From: Echiichthys vipera
Taxonomy: Eukaryota > Chordata > Actinopteri > Perciformes > Trachinidae
Assembly: GCA_963691815.1 (NCBI GenBank)
Contig: OY829667.1
Location: forward strand, 10,940,821-11,004,820
Length of the DNA: 64,000 nucleotides
Reading direction: 5' to 3'
This document shows positions 12,401 to 25,520 of this stretch, one piece after another. The notes under the pieces were generated by a model. The model did not search any database, was not told the DNA's origin, and saw nothing but the letters and a program-made list of their open reading frames with translations. Positions within the stretch are counted from its first letter, which is position 1; each line of letters begins with the position of its first letter. Both the position numbers and the translations under genes were made by a program.

Positions 12401-12901
12401 GGGTGCAGTATAATGTGTAGGGTTGCTATGGAAACCCCCTAGCAATAAAATAAGTTTCTTTTCCGTTTCCACTCTCTAGCAGAGAGTGTCAAAGTCACCT
12501 ATTAAAGTCACGACAGTGGTAATCACTGTTGATGTGTGGGGACGGCAGCAGTGATGTCCTATAATGCCACAGTGTCCCACAGTCACAGCATCATTTTGGG
12601 TTTTGTACATAAGGCTAGGCAGTAATAACACTTTGATCATTTTATTAAACAATTGATTGTTTGTGAACTATTATATTTGGATCCACTGGTACTGTATTGC
12701 TTTGCATAATTCTATAGTTTGCAGTGAATCCCATTTCTTCACAAAAGTTTGAAATTGCTTAGAAAAGGGCTAAAACAAGAGGTAGGACAGAATCTTCAGT
12801 CAGCCTCCATTGGGAGATATAGCTGGCATTGCTCTGACTCAGGCTAACAACGGCTCTTTTCCCCACACCACCTCAACTTTTCTTTCTTTGTGCTTTTCTA
12901 G
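9420..12901 (+). other. Intron of the PRKCSH-like gene
   Basis: It is bounded by GTAAGT at 9420 and ttcttt...tgcttttctAG ending at 12901. It contains a G-run at 10287-10300 and no recognised transposon. A 185-codon minus-strand open frame at 11595-12152 has no recognisable domain and is regarded as chance. Confidence 0.7.
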
Positions 12902-13039
12902 GTCACACTGACATGCGGAACGGAGACAGCCTTGCGATCAGTGAAGGAGCCCAGCAAATGCCAGTACATCATGGACTTTCAGACTCCTGTGGCCTGTCAG
13001 CCAGTGCTAAAGCAGCGGGGCATACACAGTGAACTGTGA
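12902..13039 (+). CDS. prkcsh: PRKCSH-like, last coding exon, C-terminal HSEL
   Basis: It continues the MRH domain in phase 0: VTLTCGTETALRSVKEPSKC, then QYIMDFQTPVACQP, and ends LKQRGIHSEL before TGA (13037-13039), 45 residues in all. Glu in KEPSKC and Tyr in CQY are the expected sugar-contacting residues, and the cysteines in LTCG, SKC and VACQ match the disulphide pattern of the family. Glucosidase II beta normally ends HDEL; here it is HSEL, a plausible but weaker-looking KDEL-type retrieval signal. The tail after the MRH domain is short compared with the acidic tail I recall for human PRKCSH. The reading frame is intact and splice sites are good, so it does not look like a pseudogene. 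It may be a divergent paralogue rather than PRKCSH itself. Confidence 0.8.
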   Translation, partial: VTLTCGTETALRSVKEPSKCQYIMDFQTPVACQPVLKQRGIHSEL

Positions 13040-13385
13040 CCCCTTCCCTTACTGGCCTAGCCTAGATTCATTTAGCCCCCCTTGGCTAGCCCGCGGTGAC
13101 AGGCTGCGGTCCTGAGGGTCCCCTCTGACATCTGTGTTGTCAGAACATATATACTTCCAAACAAGTCTTACTAAGGTCAGAATCTAATTTTCTGTAACAT
13201 TGCTCCAAGACCACTTTTGCTTTCATTGATTGTTAGTGATGTAAACTTGTTAATATTTGAATAGAGCATTTATTGAAATACTTAGTGTACACAAGTGTTA
13301 GTTCGTTCCTTATTTGGGGTTACACATACTGAAAGATTAATGTGTAAATAATTGAATAAATAAAGTAAAAATAGATCAGTTGCAG
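13040..13385 (+). other. 3' UTR of the PRKCSH-like gene
   Basis: It follows the TGA stop. The overlapping signal aataaataaag at 13355-13365 contains the canonical AATAAA (13355-13360), so cleavage is expected near 13375-13390. No other canonical signal was seen between the stop and this one. Confidence 0.65.
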
Positions 13386-14234
13386 GGTCTAATGAAACTG
13401 CCATGAATGCTGTATCAAACCACTGCTCATTCACCGGCACAACTAAAAGGACTTTTACTTCATCGTATTGGCTACTGTTAGGTTGTCAAAAGTATAGATA
13501 ATTTCATAGTTTCTCGATACCACACATTTTAAACAACATACACTTTTTATGTACCAGCAATATGTGCAAGTTGTTAATTCATTTTATGTGCCTAGGACTT
13601 CTTCCCCTTTTGTTATACCAATATTGTATCGAAGTAACTTAACGCAAATCTAAGTCTAGTGATATACTTATTATTAATAATTCCCATGACAAGATCTAAC
13701 CAACAATGATTTGATTCTCTTATAATGCATGATATAGGTTGGTATAGAGCTCCATTTTTTTCCAAAAACTAATCAAAATACATCAATAAGCCACATTGTT
13801 ACACTGGGTGACACGTTCCTTCATTATGATAAACGTGACCAATCTATCATTCTGCTGTAAATATTTACTCGAGCATCAAATGTGTATTAAACACATGCAG
13901 GAAGTCCCCAACAAATGCACTATTGACTCTAGTTCGAGTAACCTTGGCTGTGCCAAGCTGTTTTAGGGACTTATTTAGCCTCTTTTAAAAATCCGACTAA
14001 ATACTGGGGACCCATTACCTGTTACAGATTTACATCGTCAGAAAGGACAAAGAGGCTTGGGGCTGAGCGCTACAAACAGGGAAGGGAAGTCAAAAAAACT
14101 ATTGGCACTTAGTAACACATTGTTGGCTTTGGTCTTTTCAAGATTTTCATACAACTTGTCTTGATAACAAGAAAAATACTAAAGCAAGTGAGCCTTATCC
14201 TTTAAATACTGTATTCTCTGCAATATATTTCAGT
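13386..14234. other. Intergenic DNA
   Basis: AT-rich, with no gene or recognised repeat. Confidence 0.5.
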
Positions 14235-14578
14235 AGGGATGCACCGATTTATCCCTATGTTGGCTGTGCATGTATCGGCTAATATTATCCTTGTTAACTG
14301 CAATAAGCACATAAGAGAGTAAGTTTCATCGACTGGCCGATGTTTAGCTGCTGTTGCATTCATTTTGCTTTGTGCTTCTTCAAAGATAATGTAATAAAGG
14401 GCTGAATGACTCTGAAAGAGCTCAGTTCTTTTTTATAATTAAGATTTCTTTGTTTCCCTGGCATATAAATAATAACAAAACAAAATAAACAACAAAAAAC
14501 ATCAACAGTGTCTTTCGGCCAAATCGTTATTTTTAACACATTTGTATTAACCCAGAATTTCACAATCAGTGCATCCCT
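14235..14578. mobile_element. hAT-like MITE with AGGGATGCAC ends (344 bp)
   Basis: The left end AGGGATGCACCGATT and right end AATCAGTGCATCCCT are inverted repeats. Internal atcggct and tcggcc motifs resemble subterminal repeats of this common fish family. There is no transposase. The clearly related, longer relic at 57276-58175 contains a hAT transposase fragment, which supports the hAT assignment. A target duplication is not obvious. Confidence 0.8.
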
Positions 14579-16925
14579 TTATTGTAGTATAGATAATGTT
14601 TACTTTGAGACTAAACAACTTTACTATAACTACTGTAACTGTTGTATCAAAATATGCACAAATAAAGCTACTTCATACTTTATTATAACCTTACTTAATT
14701 CTTGTCTTAATTTTGCTGTTACTGTTGACAGTGTTGTAAATAAGTATTGGCCAACAGTTTTCTACACAGTTTTCTAATATGTAATCTAACAATGCTCACA
14801 TTATTTACACATTTTCAACTATTATTATTGATGCATTAGTTGCATTATTGTGTACTTAATATAACATCTCTTAATTTCACAAAATTCTGCCAGCATGAGC
14901 AGTCTGCTACTTACTGAGCATGCTATTTATGATGTTGTTATGTAACAGATTGTGGGGTTTGTGCAGCAGGGCCCTCTGCTCATTAAGGGGGAGCTAAATC
15001 AACTGTCAGGTATCCAATAGGCTGCCTGATATATTCCTAACCTGCTTGGGCAGCTGGGTGGCTGCTTGCCTGCTAGCAATGCAATAGCCTCGGGCCTTGT
15101 AGCCCAGGGACTGCTGTTTTTTATTTATCTGGCTTCAGCTCACATCCACATTCTCTATTTGATGGAAAAACTAACTATTTGCTTTCACCTTTGGTTTTCA
15201 GAACAATGGTCAGGTATGTCAACCAAGGTGTCAACACAAAAAACCCTCAAAACTAAACTTGCATGACGCTCAGGGCAGAAACATGGTCCTTGCATGTATG
15301 TGAATACAGTCAGTGTGTTGTAATAACATGCAACTACCTGAACATGCCCGTATGTGTCGGCATATTTATGACCCTTCTTCACCTCTTCAAGTTCGTTCAG
15401 ACAAAGGTTCTGTAGTCTGTTGTATTTCTTTCTTCCTTCTATGGCGAAAGCACAGCAGTACACATTCCTCCAAAGACACCACATTTGGTGAATACTGTGG
15501 TAACGGAAACGCTCGGATAACCTCTATATTGTTCTAGATTTTTATCCCTACATTAGGGTTAGCTGCATTTACTGAAGTGACAAGCTTCAGCAAGAATGTT
15601 TTTTAAGGATATAATCCATTTTCATTGGCCACCATCTCAAGGAAACAACATAATATCACTGTGTATTTTAATCTCTCTTTCAATGTTTCAGATAGGCAAC
15701 AGATGCCAAAGCTGAAGTCAGCATAAAAACACAGAGCCTTCACAGGCTCCTAACTCGACCAACAGCTGGAAATACTGCCAATCGCACAGTGTCAAGAGCA
15801 GCACTCTGTGTAATATTGCAGGCGGCTTTACGGGCATCTGGAGAAAACATTATATTGCATCATTGCCATATGGCGTGATGTTATGATGCCTCATAAAGAA
15901 CTTTTCCTTGGATAAAATCTGCTCTCACAAAGAAACAGATTCTACAATCTGCAGGGTATCAACAACTCTTCACTTTACTGAATGATCATCATGTGTTAAA
16001 TTACTTGCGTGCTTCACCCCACACAGCGTAGGTGGGAACCGCGTTGGAAGACTGCAGATTAAATGGACAGTTATTTGGAAGGAAGGCACTGTGAGTTTCT
16101 GTGCTGGGTTTTTGAGCTGACTGGCCATTGATATGTTGCTACGGATCAGAAAAGGGAAGGAGGGAGATGTGGGAAGGATTCAGTAGGGAAACTGAGCACA
16201 TACTTACAGTGCACACCTCCATTCAGCACATTTGCACATGAAGGGGCAGGGATGGAAAGGCTTTCCAGTTGAGCGTGGGCGTATTTGTGTGTTGACTCCA
16301 AATTGCTAAAGGGGCCCAGAGGCACTATAATGCATCAAATCTCCAACTCAGCTTTGTTGAAACTAGTTCAGGTACCTGTATTCTGGAGTGGGAGACATCG
16401 GAGCCTTCACCTGACTGACTAGTGAGTGACTGACGAATCGAGTGTGGCTTTCACTCTTTTGGATTGTTTTTAAGCTTCCTCCCTTGAACAGAGGCCAGTT
16501 CTACCCTCAGGCTGAGAGGGAAGCGTTGAGTCAGTATGTGACAGTCACATCATTCTCCCTCACGTCCACACTTATTCCAATCTATGATGTCACAATGCTG
16601 ACACTTCACAGTCAGCCAACATATTTTTATGTTAACACCATTTTTAAGGCATTACAGTTGCAAGAAAACAGCTTTGCAGATACAGTAACGCATACATTTA
16701 GTAAACTTTTATTTCCGAACCGATTTTATTTTATTACTTTTATCAAGTTTTGCTTCTAGTATTAATGAAGTGGGTGAAAAACTCAAAACATCCATTAGTA
16801 TTTTTTTTTCAGTAACAAGATAGGTGACTTAAGAAGCTATCATTCTTGGCCTAATGCTTCAAAAGAGAAAAAAGTCCTTATGTCACATTAAGGTGTTCTG
16901 GCCATTTGCGGTCAGCCAAAACATG
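14579..16925. other. Intergenic DNA
   Basis: No exon or known repeat was recognised. Open frames at 15066-15537 on both strands have no recognisable domains. Confidence 0.45.
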
Positions 16926-18573
<1,648 letters not shown>

Positions 18574-18657
18574 GAAGAATGGACCAAGATCAAACCAGAG
18601 CAGTGTGAGAAACTAGTGATGTCCGATGGGCGCAGATGTGCTGAAGTCATTCAAAGC
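18574..18657 (+). mobile_element. Fragment of Tc1-like transposase 3' end
   Basis: The 84 bases match the minus strand of 33455-33372 with two substitutions. They encode the transposase C-terminus (EEWTKIKPEQCEKLVMS, then GRRCAEVIQS). This copy has Asp where the other has Cys after VMS. It lacks the rest of the gene and is followed at once by an inverted copy of its own last 22 bases. Confidence 0.9.
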
Positions 18658-18682
18658 AAGTGCTTTGAATGACTTCAGCACA
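18637..18682. repeat. Perfect palindrome, 22-bp arms, 2-bp spacer
   Basis: Arms 18637-18658 and 18661-18682 are exact reverse complements separated by ag. The left arm is the end of the Tc1 transposase fragment, so the right arm is a secondary inverted duplication of transposon sequence. Confidence 0.97.
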
Positions 18683-18917
18683 CTTAAGAGAGCCAAGAGA
18701 ACCTTCATTTAAATGTTATAGTGTGTGACCCAGACCAGGGGAACACAGTGAAGTGTTTTTTGTTTTTTTTAATAAAGCTTTTCTATTTCAATAGGTTTCT
18801 TCCTATGTCTCTTTTATTCTAAATAAACTGCTTCTGTGACAGGTGTAGTTAATAATATAATAATACTCGCAATAATGATAGTTAGTAGTAGCAGTATTCT
18901 CATTAGTTGTATTATTA

Positions 18918-19075
18918 TTAATTCAATTCAATTTTATTTCTAGTGCCAAATCATAACAAAAGTTATCTCAGGACACTTTATAGAGTAGGTATAGACCACA
19001 CTCTGACTTATTTATGATTTACATACGGTGGCAACGAAAACCTTCCCTATTACAGGCAGGGACGTCAGACAGACC
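18918..19075. repeat. Teleost dispersed repeat (TTCAATTCAATTTTATTT type)
   Basis: It begins attcaattcaattttattt and continues tagtgccaaatcataacaaa and gttatctcaggacacttta. I recognise this wording as a very common percomorph interspersed repeat, but I cannot name the family. The 3' limit is approximate. Confidence 0.7.
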
Positions 19076-21605
19076 CAGCTCTGTGGAGGACGGACATCTG
19101 TCTGCACCAGTTAATAGTAGTATCGTTAATATTTTATTAATGGGAGGGGCAAATGACAATATACCCCAAAGGTGACCAATAACTGAGGGATTTGCTGTCC
19201 AATCACAGGTGACCTTACTTTTGAACTGTAGTTTCATCCAATGGTTGTGTGTGTCATTCAGGCAGGCCAGACGAGTGTGATTTTTGCACCTAGCGGGTTG
19301 CGTGTTTGTGTATGCATATATACCTTTGCAGGTGGCCATTTCAGATGTTTAAGATGAGGTCCGGTCCTGTGCCACCCCGTCACAACCTGAACTTAATAAA
19401 AGTTGCAATCCAGAACCCTTCCTTGGCCTTCTGTGGCTGTTTCTCCCTCTACAAATTGTTGTTTTTTCGTTCTTGTAGCCCCCATTAGGATGATAGATGA
19501 GAATATATGCAGAGGAGATGGTTAATCTTTTAGGGAGAGAAAGACCAGAGAGTGGAGGGAGGTGGAGAGCAGCATGCCATGTACATAAATAAACAGGATG
19601 TTGGGATTTAACAGGAAAATGTGTGGAGGGAAGAAAGATTACAGTGATCACCACTCACAGATAGAGAGAATGGAAGGCAGAGGAAGAAAAAGAGCAGGGA
19701 ACAAAGAAGAGCGAGCCCAAGTGAAGAGATGATTGAAAGAGAATGACGTGGATAACAGATGGAATGAAAAGCAGAGCGGGGTGGAAAGAGAAGAGGGGAA
19801 CTGGGATATTACGGGAGGGAGCCGGAGAGCAGCGGGATCCTGGTGGGCGAGGGGAGGGGATTCTGGAGGGCTATATTGAGCTCAATTTCTCCACAGGAGC
19901 TGCTTAATGAGCACAGAGTTTGTAAGTAATTATTGGTTATCAACCTGATAATAGTCATTGCTCCATTTTGTGTAGCAGTTTCCACATACTTATACAATTA
20001 TGGCAATTATTAACGAAGCACCATCTCTACATTGCAGCTTTGCATTTCAAACATATAGTGTGGCCAGACTGGGCCGTTATTTTTGTGTTACATAATACAG
20101 GTTCCCGGGGAGGGGCGAGACAAAGTAAGTACTGCATTCTTCTGAGCAATAAGGTAACAATGAGGAGCCAATTTAGCTTTCAAAACATATAACAGAATCT
20201 TATTAGGAAAACAGACTGTGATCATAACCTTGCTAGCTTTTGCTAATATTTGCTCACACAGTTATTGTGTGATGCCCCAAATTTAGATCAAACATATGGA
20301 AAAAATAGAAAAATGGTCAGAGTTGAGTGTTGGCATGCTTCAGGAAGGGTTAGAGAAGAGAAGAGATGATGAAGAAGAGTGATGGGCGGGCCGAGTGTGC
20401 ACGGCAGCCTCTACTGTGCAGGGAAGTCATCCATTTTAAGGGCTGCAGCAGAGAACCTGCTAGATTTTCATTTGTAGGTGAGAAACACAGATGAACGGTC
20501 AGACGGACAAATGGCTCGCTGCTCCATTACCCAGAGAAACAGCGCTGCAGTGGACACATCATACTCTCCACTCCACACACACACACACACACTCACACTG
20601 GATTGTAGGCAGACAAAAGAGAAGAGCACTTGACTCTTTTAAGAGCATAAAAGAGGCAGGAAAGCATGTAAAGGATGCATTGAGGTGATCTACAAATGTG
20701 AAAAGAGCTGGACAAGAGCTGACAGTGTAGCCTCAGGATTTATAGCCTCAACAATGCTGAGTTTTTCCTTAATGAAATCAGTCTTTCTAAGTAATAGAGC
20801 CTTCCCCCTGCTCTTTAATTTGAGATGAGTGCTGATAGGGAAAAGAGACATGAACCCTATTAAGCTGAAAAAGCAAAAACGTCAGCGGTTACTTTTCTAC
20901 ACTGTTTGATTTAGTCATCAATTACAGCAGCAGCAGTCTTGATAAATAAAAGTCAACAAGTGACTAACTGCATAGCCCCGTCGCTGGCACTCACTGAGCA
21001 CCCACTGCACCATATTGAGTTATAGACCTACAGGATCTGTCCGCCTGTATTCACACATCATTGATTGCTATAGGTTCTTCTTCAGAGTGTACAAATTTGA
21101 TCAAAGGCAGTGGGGGGAATGGCATTTTTCAAAAGCGAAAAAAGACGACTGATACACCTGAGGAAGAAAGGGGAGGGGGGGAGGGTCTTCTGCAGCAACA
21201 GATCTGGATCAAAAGTACCTATTGCAGAATCAAAGTCAGAAGCATCAATTTTTCATCATAGGTGAACCAGCCAGTCGTCACACCACCACCCCCCTGAAAC
21301 CTTTCCTTTTCTGTCCTTTCCTAGGCTAATATTTTGTGGGGTACAGGGCTCCTAAAGAACAATTAGGATTTTGGTGTTTACCCTGATTATAAATACCCCC
21401 AATCACATGCAGCAGCTCTTTTGTTTAAGTCACTAGAAGTATATCTTTGAACTTTTGAAATTTGAACCCATCCTTTATTCTTAATTTTTTTGTATGACAT
21501 ATTAGGTTTACTCCACAATTTCTTAATCTTAAAGTAGTAGTCCTGCAGGTGGGAGATTAAAAGAGACAGATTTACCACAAAGAGACGTGCTAGAAGCTCT
21601 GTACG
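19076..21605. other. Intergenic DNA with a purine-rich block and a short (CA)n
   Basis: 19530-19860 is strongly purine-biased on the plus strand (many GAGA, GGAGG, AAGAAG words). A short CA tract lies at 20574-20592. No exon was recognised. Confidence 0.45.
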
Positions 21606-22000
21606 TAGGCACAGCGATGCTTTGAGCTAAATGGTAAAATCAGCACGCTAACATTCTCACAAAGACTCACACAGACAATGTTAATATGCAGAGTTTAACA
21701 TGTAAGCTTAACATCATCTGGCACCGTTTACTATGTTCAACATCTGAGTTTAGCATGATAGCATGGCTAAACATTTGCTTAACAATCCCTAAGCACAAAA
21801 CAGAACTTTGTATTACTGGATTGTAGTATTAGACACATTGAGAACATGATATGATAATGGTGTTATAGTAAACCACAAATGTCAACCTCATGGTGGCGCT
21901 AGAGCAAAGGTCAGGGAATCTCCAAAGTTAGTGGGATCTGGAAATCATGTAATGTACTGTACACAATTAATTCCATAGTTGTTGTGATTGTTCAGTCAAA
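21606..22000. repeat. Teleost dispersed repeat (GCTAACAT / GGTGGCGCTAGAG type)
   Basis: Repeated words such as gctaacattctcac, agtttagcatgatagcatgg and tggtggcgctagagc, then tcagggaatctccaaagtta, match a widespread percomorph repeat that I recognise but cannot assign to a named family. The boundaries are approximate. It is non-coding. Confidence 0.7.
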
Positions 22001-25000
22001 CAGAATGGATAACATAGAAGCAGCAGAAGCTGAGATGTCCTGTCTCCCAAGTATGGATTTCACATCATGCAATAACGGAAAGCATCATTCACTCGGCCTT
22101 CCCTGCCTGGTCCACATTCCCAGTTTGTAACTCTGAGCCCAAACCAAGACATCACCAATGACATCAGGGTTATTTTCTTTTTACAACATGGACAATATTG
22201 AAAACATCCCCCAAAAATATTTTAAGAATATTTTTAGGTTATATTTCTGTTATGAAAGAATGCAGTTTATTATGTTGCAAAATAATTGTGCAAATGAAAG
22301 GTCACCAAATATATTCAAGCTCTGTTCCTTCATTATAGCATAAGTATAAACAGGCCAGACCCGCCTTACTGTTTTAGAAAAAAAGCATCCACCCATCCAT
22401 TGGCCTAAAAACGGCCAAACTTTAATAACCAAACCTCCATCATAAAGTCCATTAAAATCTCCAGGTTCAGTGTAATTAAGGCCAAAGGATACTGACAGAT
22501 CCAGCTGATCAGTATGGGTAACTTTGTCTGTGCACATTTTGTGCCAGCATTTAAAAAATATTAAAACTTATGAGAAATCCATGCGAATAAATCTCCAACA
22601 AGTTAAAAGAACTTTAGCTCGACAGTATGTCATGAATACAACCCCAATGTGTCAGAATCTGAATTCTTCTCCCATCCCAAAACAGGGAGGCAGTAGCATT
22701 CACGCTGTGCAGAAACTAGGCTACACTGTGCTTAACATGGCACCACACCGACTAATACAGGAAAAGGTTAAGTTAATGCTCGGGAGAGAGGGAGAAGAGT
22801 CCCCCCCCTGTCCCCACGCAACAGCATTAAGGGAGGGGAGGGAAATGAAACTTTGCATTAATTTTAGAAGGAAATTATGTCTCTGCATCTCAGTAATTAT
22901 AAAGCAATTCAGAACTGACTGATAGGCCTCCGGTAGACTCTTTTTCCCTCCCTACTCTAGCAGCCTTATCTTTTCCCACCACAACTGCACAGACTTCTAC
23001 ATGCATTTTTATATGGTAATTATCAAGTGAATTCCAAACATTAACCAAAAGGAAAAGCTGGCGAAAGCATTTCTAATGGGATTCAGCCACCAGTTTTCTA
23101 TATCAACACAACTCATGCTTCTTCCTGATTAGGAGGATTTGTTCAGGGTATTTATAGCCCCTTTCTCTTTTGTGTCCATTTGCAGGCGTGCTATTTACAG
23201 TATTTTGCTGCCGTCATTTGTCTGATTTGCAAACGTGATAAACCTAGTGAATGAATGAGGGAGGCTTTTGTTAAAAAATGATATCATTGCTTAGCATAGA
23301 AGAGCACCGGCCAGTTTGAGCTGTTCTGTAAGACATGTATTCATTCCATAGACCAAATACATTTTTATAGATTGTTATTAGCTTTTCTCCCCTTGTAGAC
23401 AGCACTTCAGCTGCAGAAGAAAGCATTTTGACAACCTTGGACCCAAAGTCTTCTTTTTTTTTGCCAGCTAAAATAAATGGAGAGAGAAAAGAGAAAAAGT
23501 GAGAGGGGGAGGCGAGGACCTCCCTATGGACTCCTCTATCTCCAGGCAAGTTCTTCTCTTGTTTGATGGAGCTCAACACCAGAGTTTTCTCACTGAGGCA
23601 AAGTTAAGGGGAAGCGGCAACTGCGGTGCCAGGGCTGAAAAACATCTTAGCTCAAAACCAAAAAATCGGTTGCAAGGGAAGGGAAACAAAAGTTTCGCCT
23701 TTTTACGCTTTGTTTAAGAGGTCATGGAGGCCAATAGATCCATTTGTTTCAAGTTTATGTTGAAGTGGGTTGATGCTCTTTAGTTTTTTAGAAAGCCCTC
23801 TCTCACTGGAGCGCACGTCTGCTGTTAGTCTCCCTTTCCCTCTCACTCTACCGTCAGTGGTGGTATTCAGTTATTACAGTAGGAGAAAGCTAGAGTGGGG
23901 ATGTAGCATATGCATTTTTAATAGCGTCTAACATATTCTACACACTGTAGCTTGTAGTTTGGGCGCATGAAGACTGTCCTGTATCGCTTTCTGAATTCAG
24001 TTCAGTGTTGAGGCCTCTGAGGTATTACTTCTCCTATATTTTCTTGAAAAAACCGTGAAGTGTGTCGCAACGGAAGAAACCGAAACGCTGAATCCATGCC
24101 TCAAATCAATGTCATTATCTACTCAGACGCTTATGTCGAGATCAGACTGCATGGCATCAGCCCATCATGTGTCAAAAATGTCACAAACTCAACAAACATA
24201 GCACGACAGCTTCTGTAAATTCAGCATAGGGTCTTGGAAGACAACCAACACAGCATCTGAGTCGACACCTTGGTCGTGGCCCAACAACAAGAATGTACAA
24301 CTATGATTGCTTGAACTTGAAGAACCAAACCAACATGAAGTCTGATCCTGGTGGTTGGATTTCATCAAGATGGCTAATTCAACCACATCAGTACATCTCA
24401 GCTCTGTGATTCGATTGTTTTGCTGCCTAGCAGAAACTGTGGCCTTACTCTTTACAGTTGTATTCTGTCTGTATATATCTGATTCCCACGCATGATTTGT
24501 CCTGTCTTCTATACCCTTTCTCTGTCTCCACTCTCTATCCCTTCCTCCCTCCTGGGTTAGCTTTGCAGCCTAGCCTGTGGGCCAAGGGATGTTGTATTAA
24601 TTAACTCGCCTCACTGCACTCTCATCAAGCTGCCGGTAAATGGCCTCGCTCCAAGTTTCCCTCCCGGAGCGCACCAAGATGGCAGCATCCGTAAACAACT
24701 TCAAATTTACGGTACTGCAGTCACAGCGGCGAGGCCCCTGCTACTCCTTACACTGAGGGAAGGCAGGCTGGAGCGTGGAATTCAAACCGAGCCTTGCTCT
24801 GCACACTGCTGTGAGGTTTAATATGTAAATGCATTTTTCGTTAGACTCAAACAGCCATCGCAGTCATATTTGTTTCCTCTTATTCTCAGACGGCTGTGAT
24901 TTGCAATTGCTGCTCAGAAAAATGTGAAATCTTTTTTAATGCATTGCAGTACGGAATGTGGCTATTGCTCAGTGGTGGAGCAGTCATAAACAACTTTGTG

Positions 25001-25345
25001 TACCTTTTTACTTGGCGTGATTAAAATGAGTGCAAATCTTTGTCAATATTAACATGGTTTGACAAGCAGCAATGCAAATGACTCTGCTCCTCAGAGAGTG
25101 TGCATACTGTAATGAGGTAAATTCGACAGTGCGTTTCTGTAACATTAGAGCTGAGCTGCACAGGAAACTCAAGGTGGGTAAATACAGCCCACAATCTCGA
25201 CATTAGCTTTGAATAGCTGCAAAATAAATTCCATTCAAAATGGGCATTTTAATAAATTGGCTTGTTAGAAAACAAACTTTCTTTTTTTGCTTTTTTAAAA
25301 CATTAATATTTTAATGTTTAATGCGAAAGAAAAGCTTCGGTGCTA
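22001..25345. other. Intergenic DNA
   Basis: No gene was recognised. The 132-codon open frame at 22524-22922 has no domain and biased composition. A GC-richer patch around 24640-24790 with no repeat signature could be conserved non-coding DNA, but nothing supports this beyond composition. Confidence 0.45.
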
Positions 25346-25520
25346 CCTGAAAGAGATGCAAATCGACTGCAAAGAGACACAACATAACTACAAAGAGACA
25401 CAAAATGGCTATAAAGTGAGCGGAAGAGATACAAAACAAATACAATGAAATGTAAAACGACCACAAAAGAAGATGCAGAACAACCAAAAAGAAACACAAA
25501 ACAACCATAAAGACGTGGTT
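25346..25520. repeat. Degenerate tandem repeat, unit near acaaagagacacaaaa
   Basis: Units such as gcaaagagacacaacataac, acaaagagacacaaaatgg and aaaagaaacacaaaacaac recur with drift. The purine-rich unit lacks stop codons on the minus strand, which explains two overlapping 86- to 87-codon open frames there; these are not genes. Confidence 0.75.

Noticed and set aside
22524..22922. 132-codon plus-strand open frame
   Set aside because: No recognisable domain; adjacent poly-C and purine-rich low-complexity sequence explains part of it.
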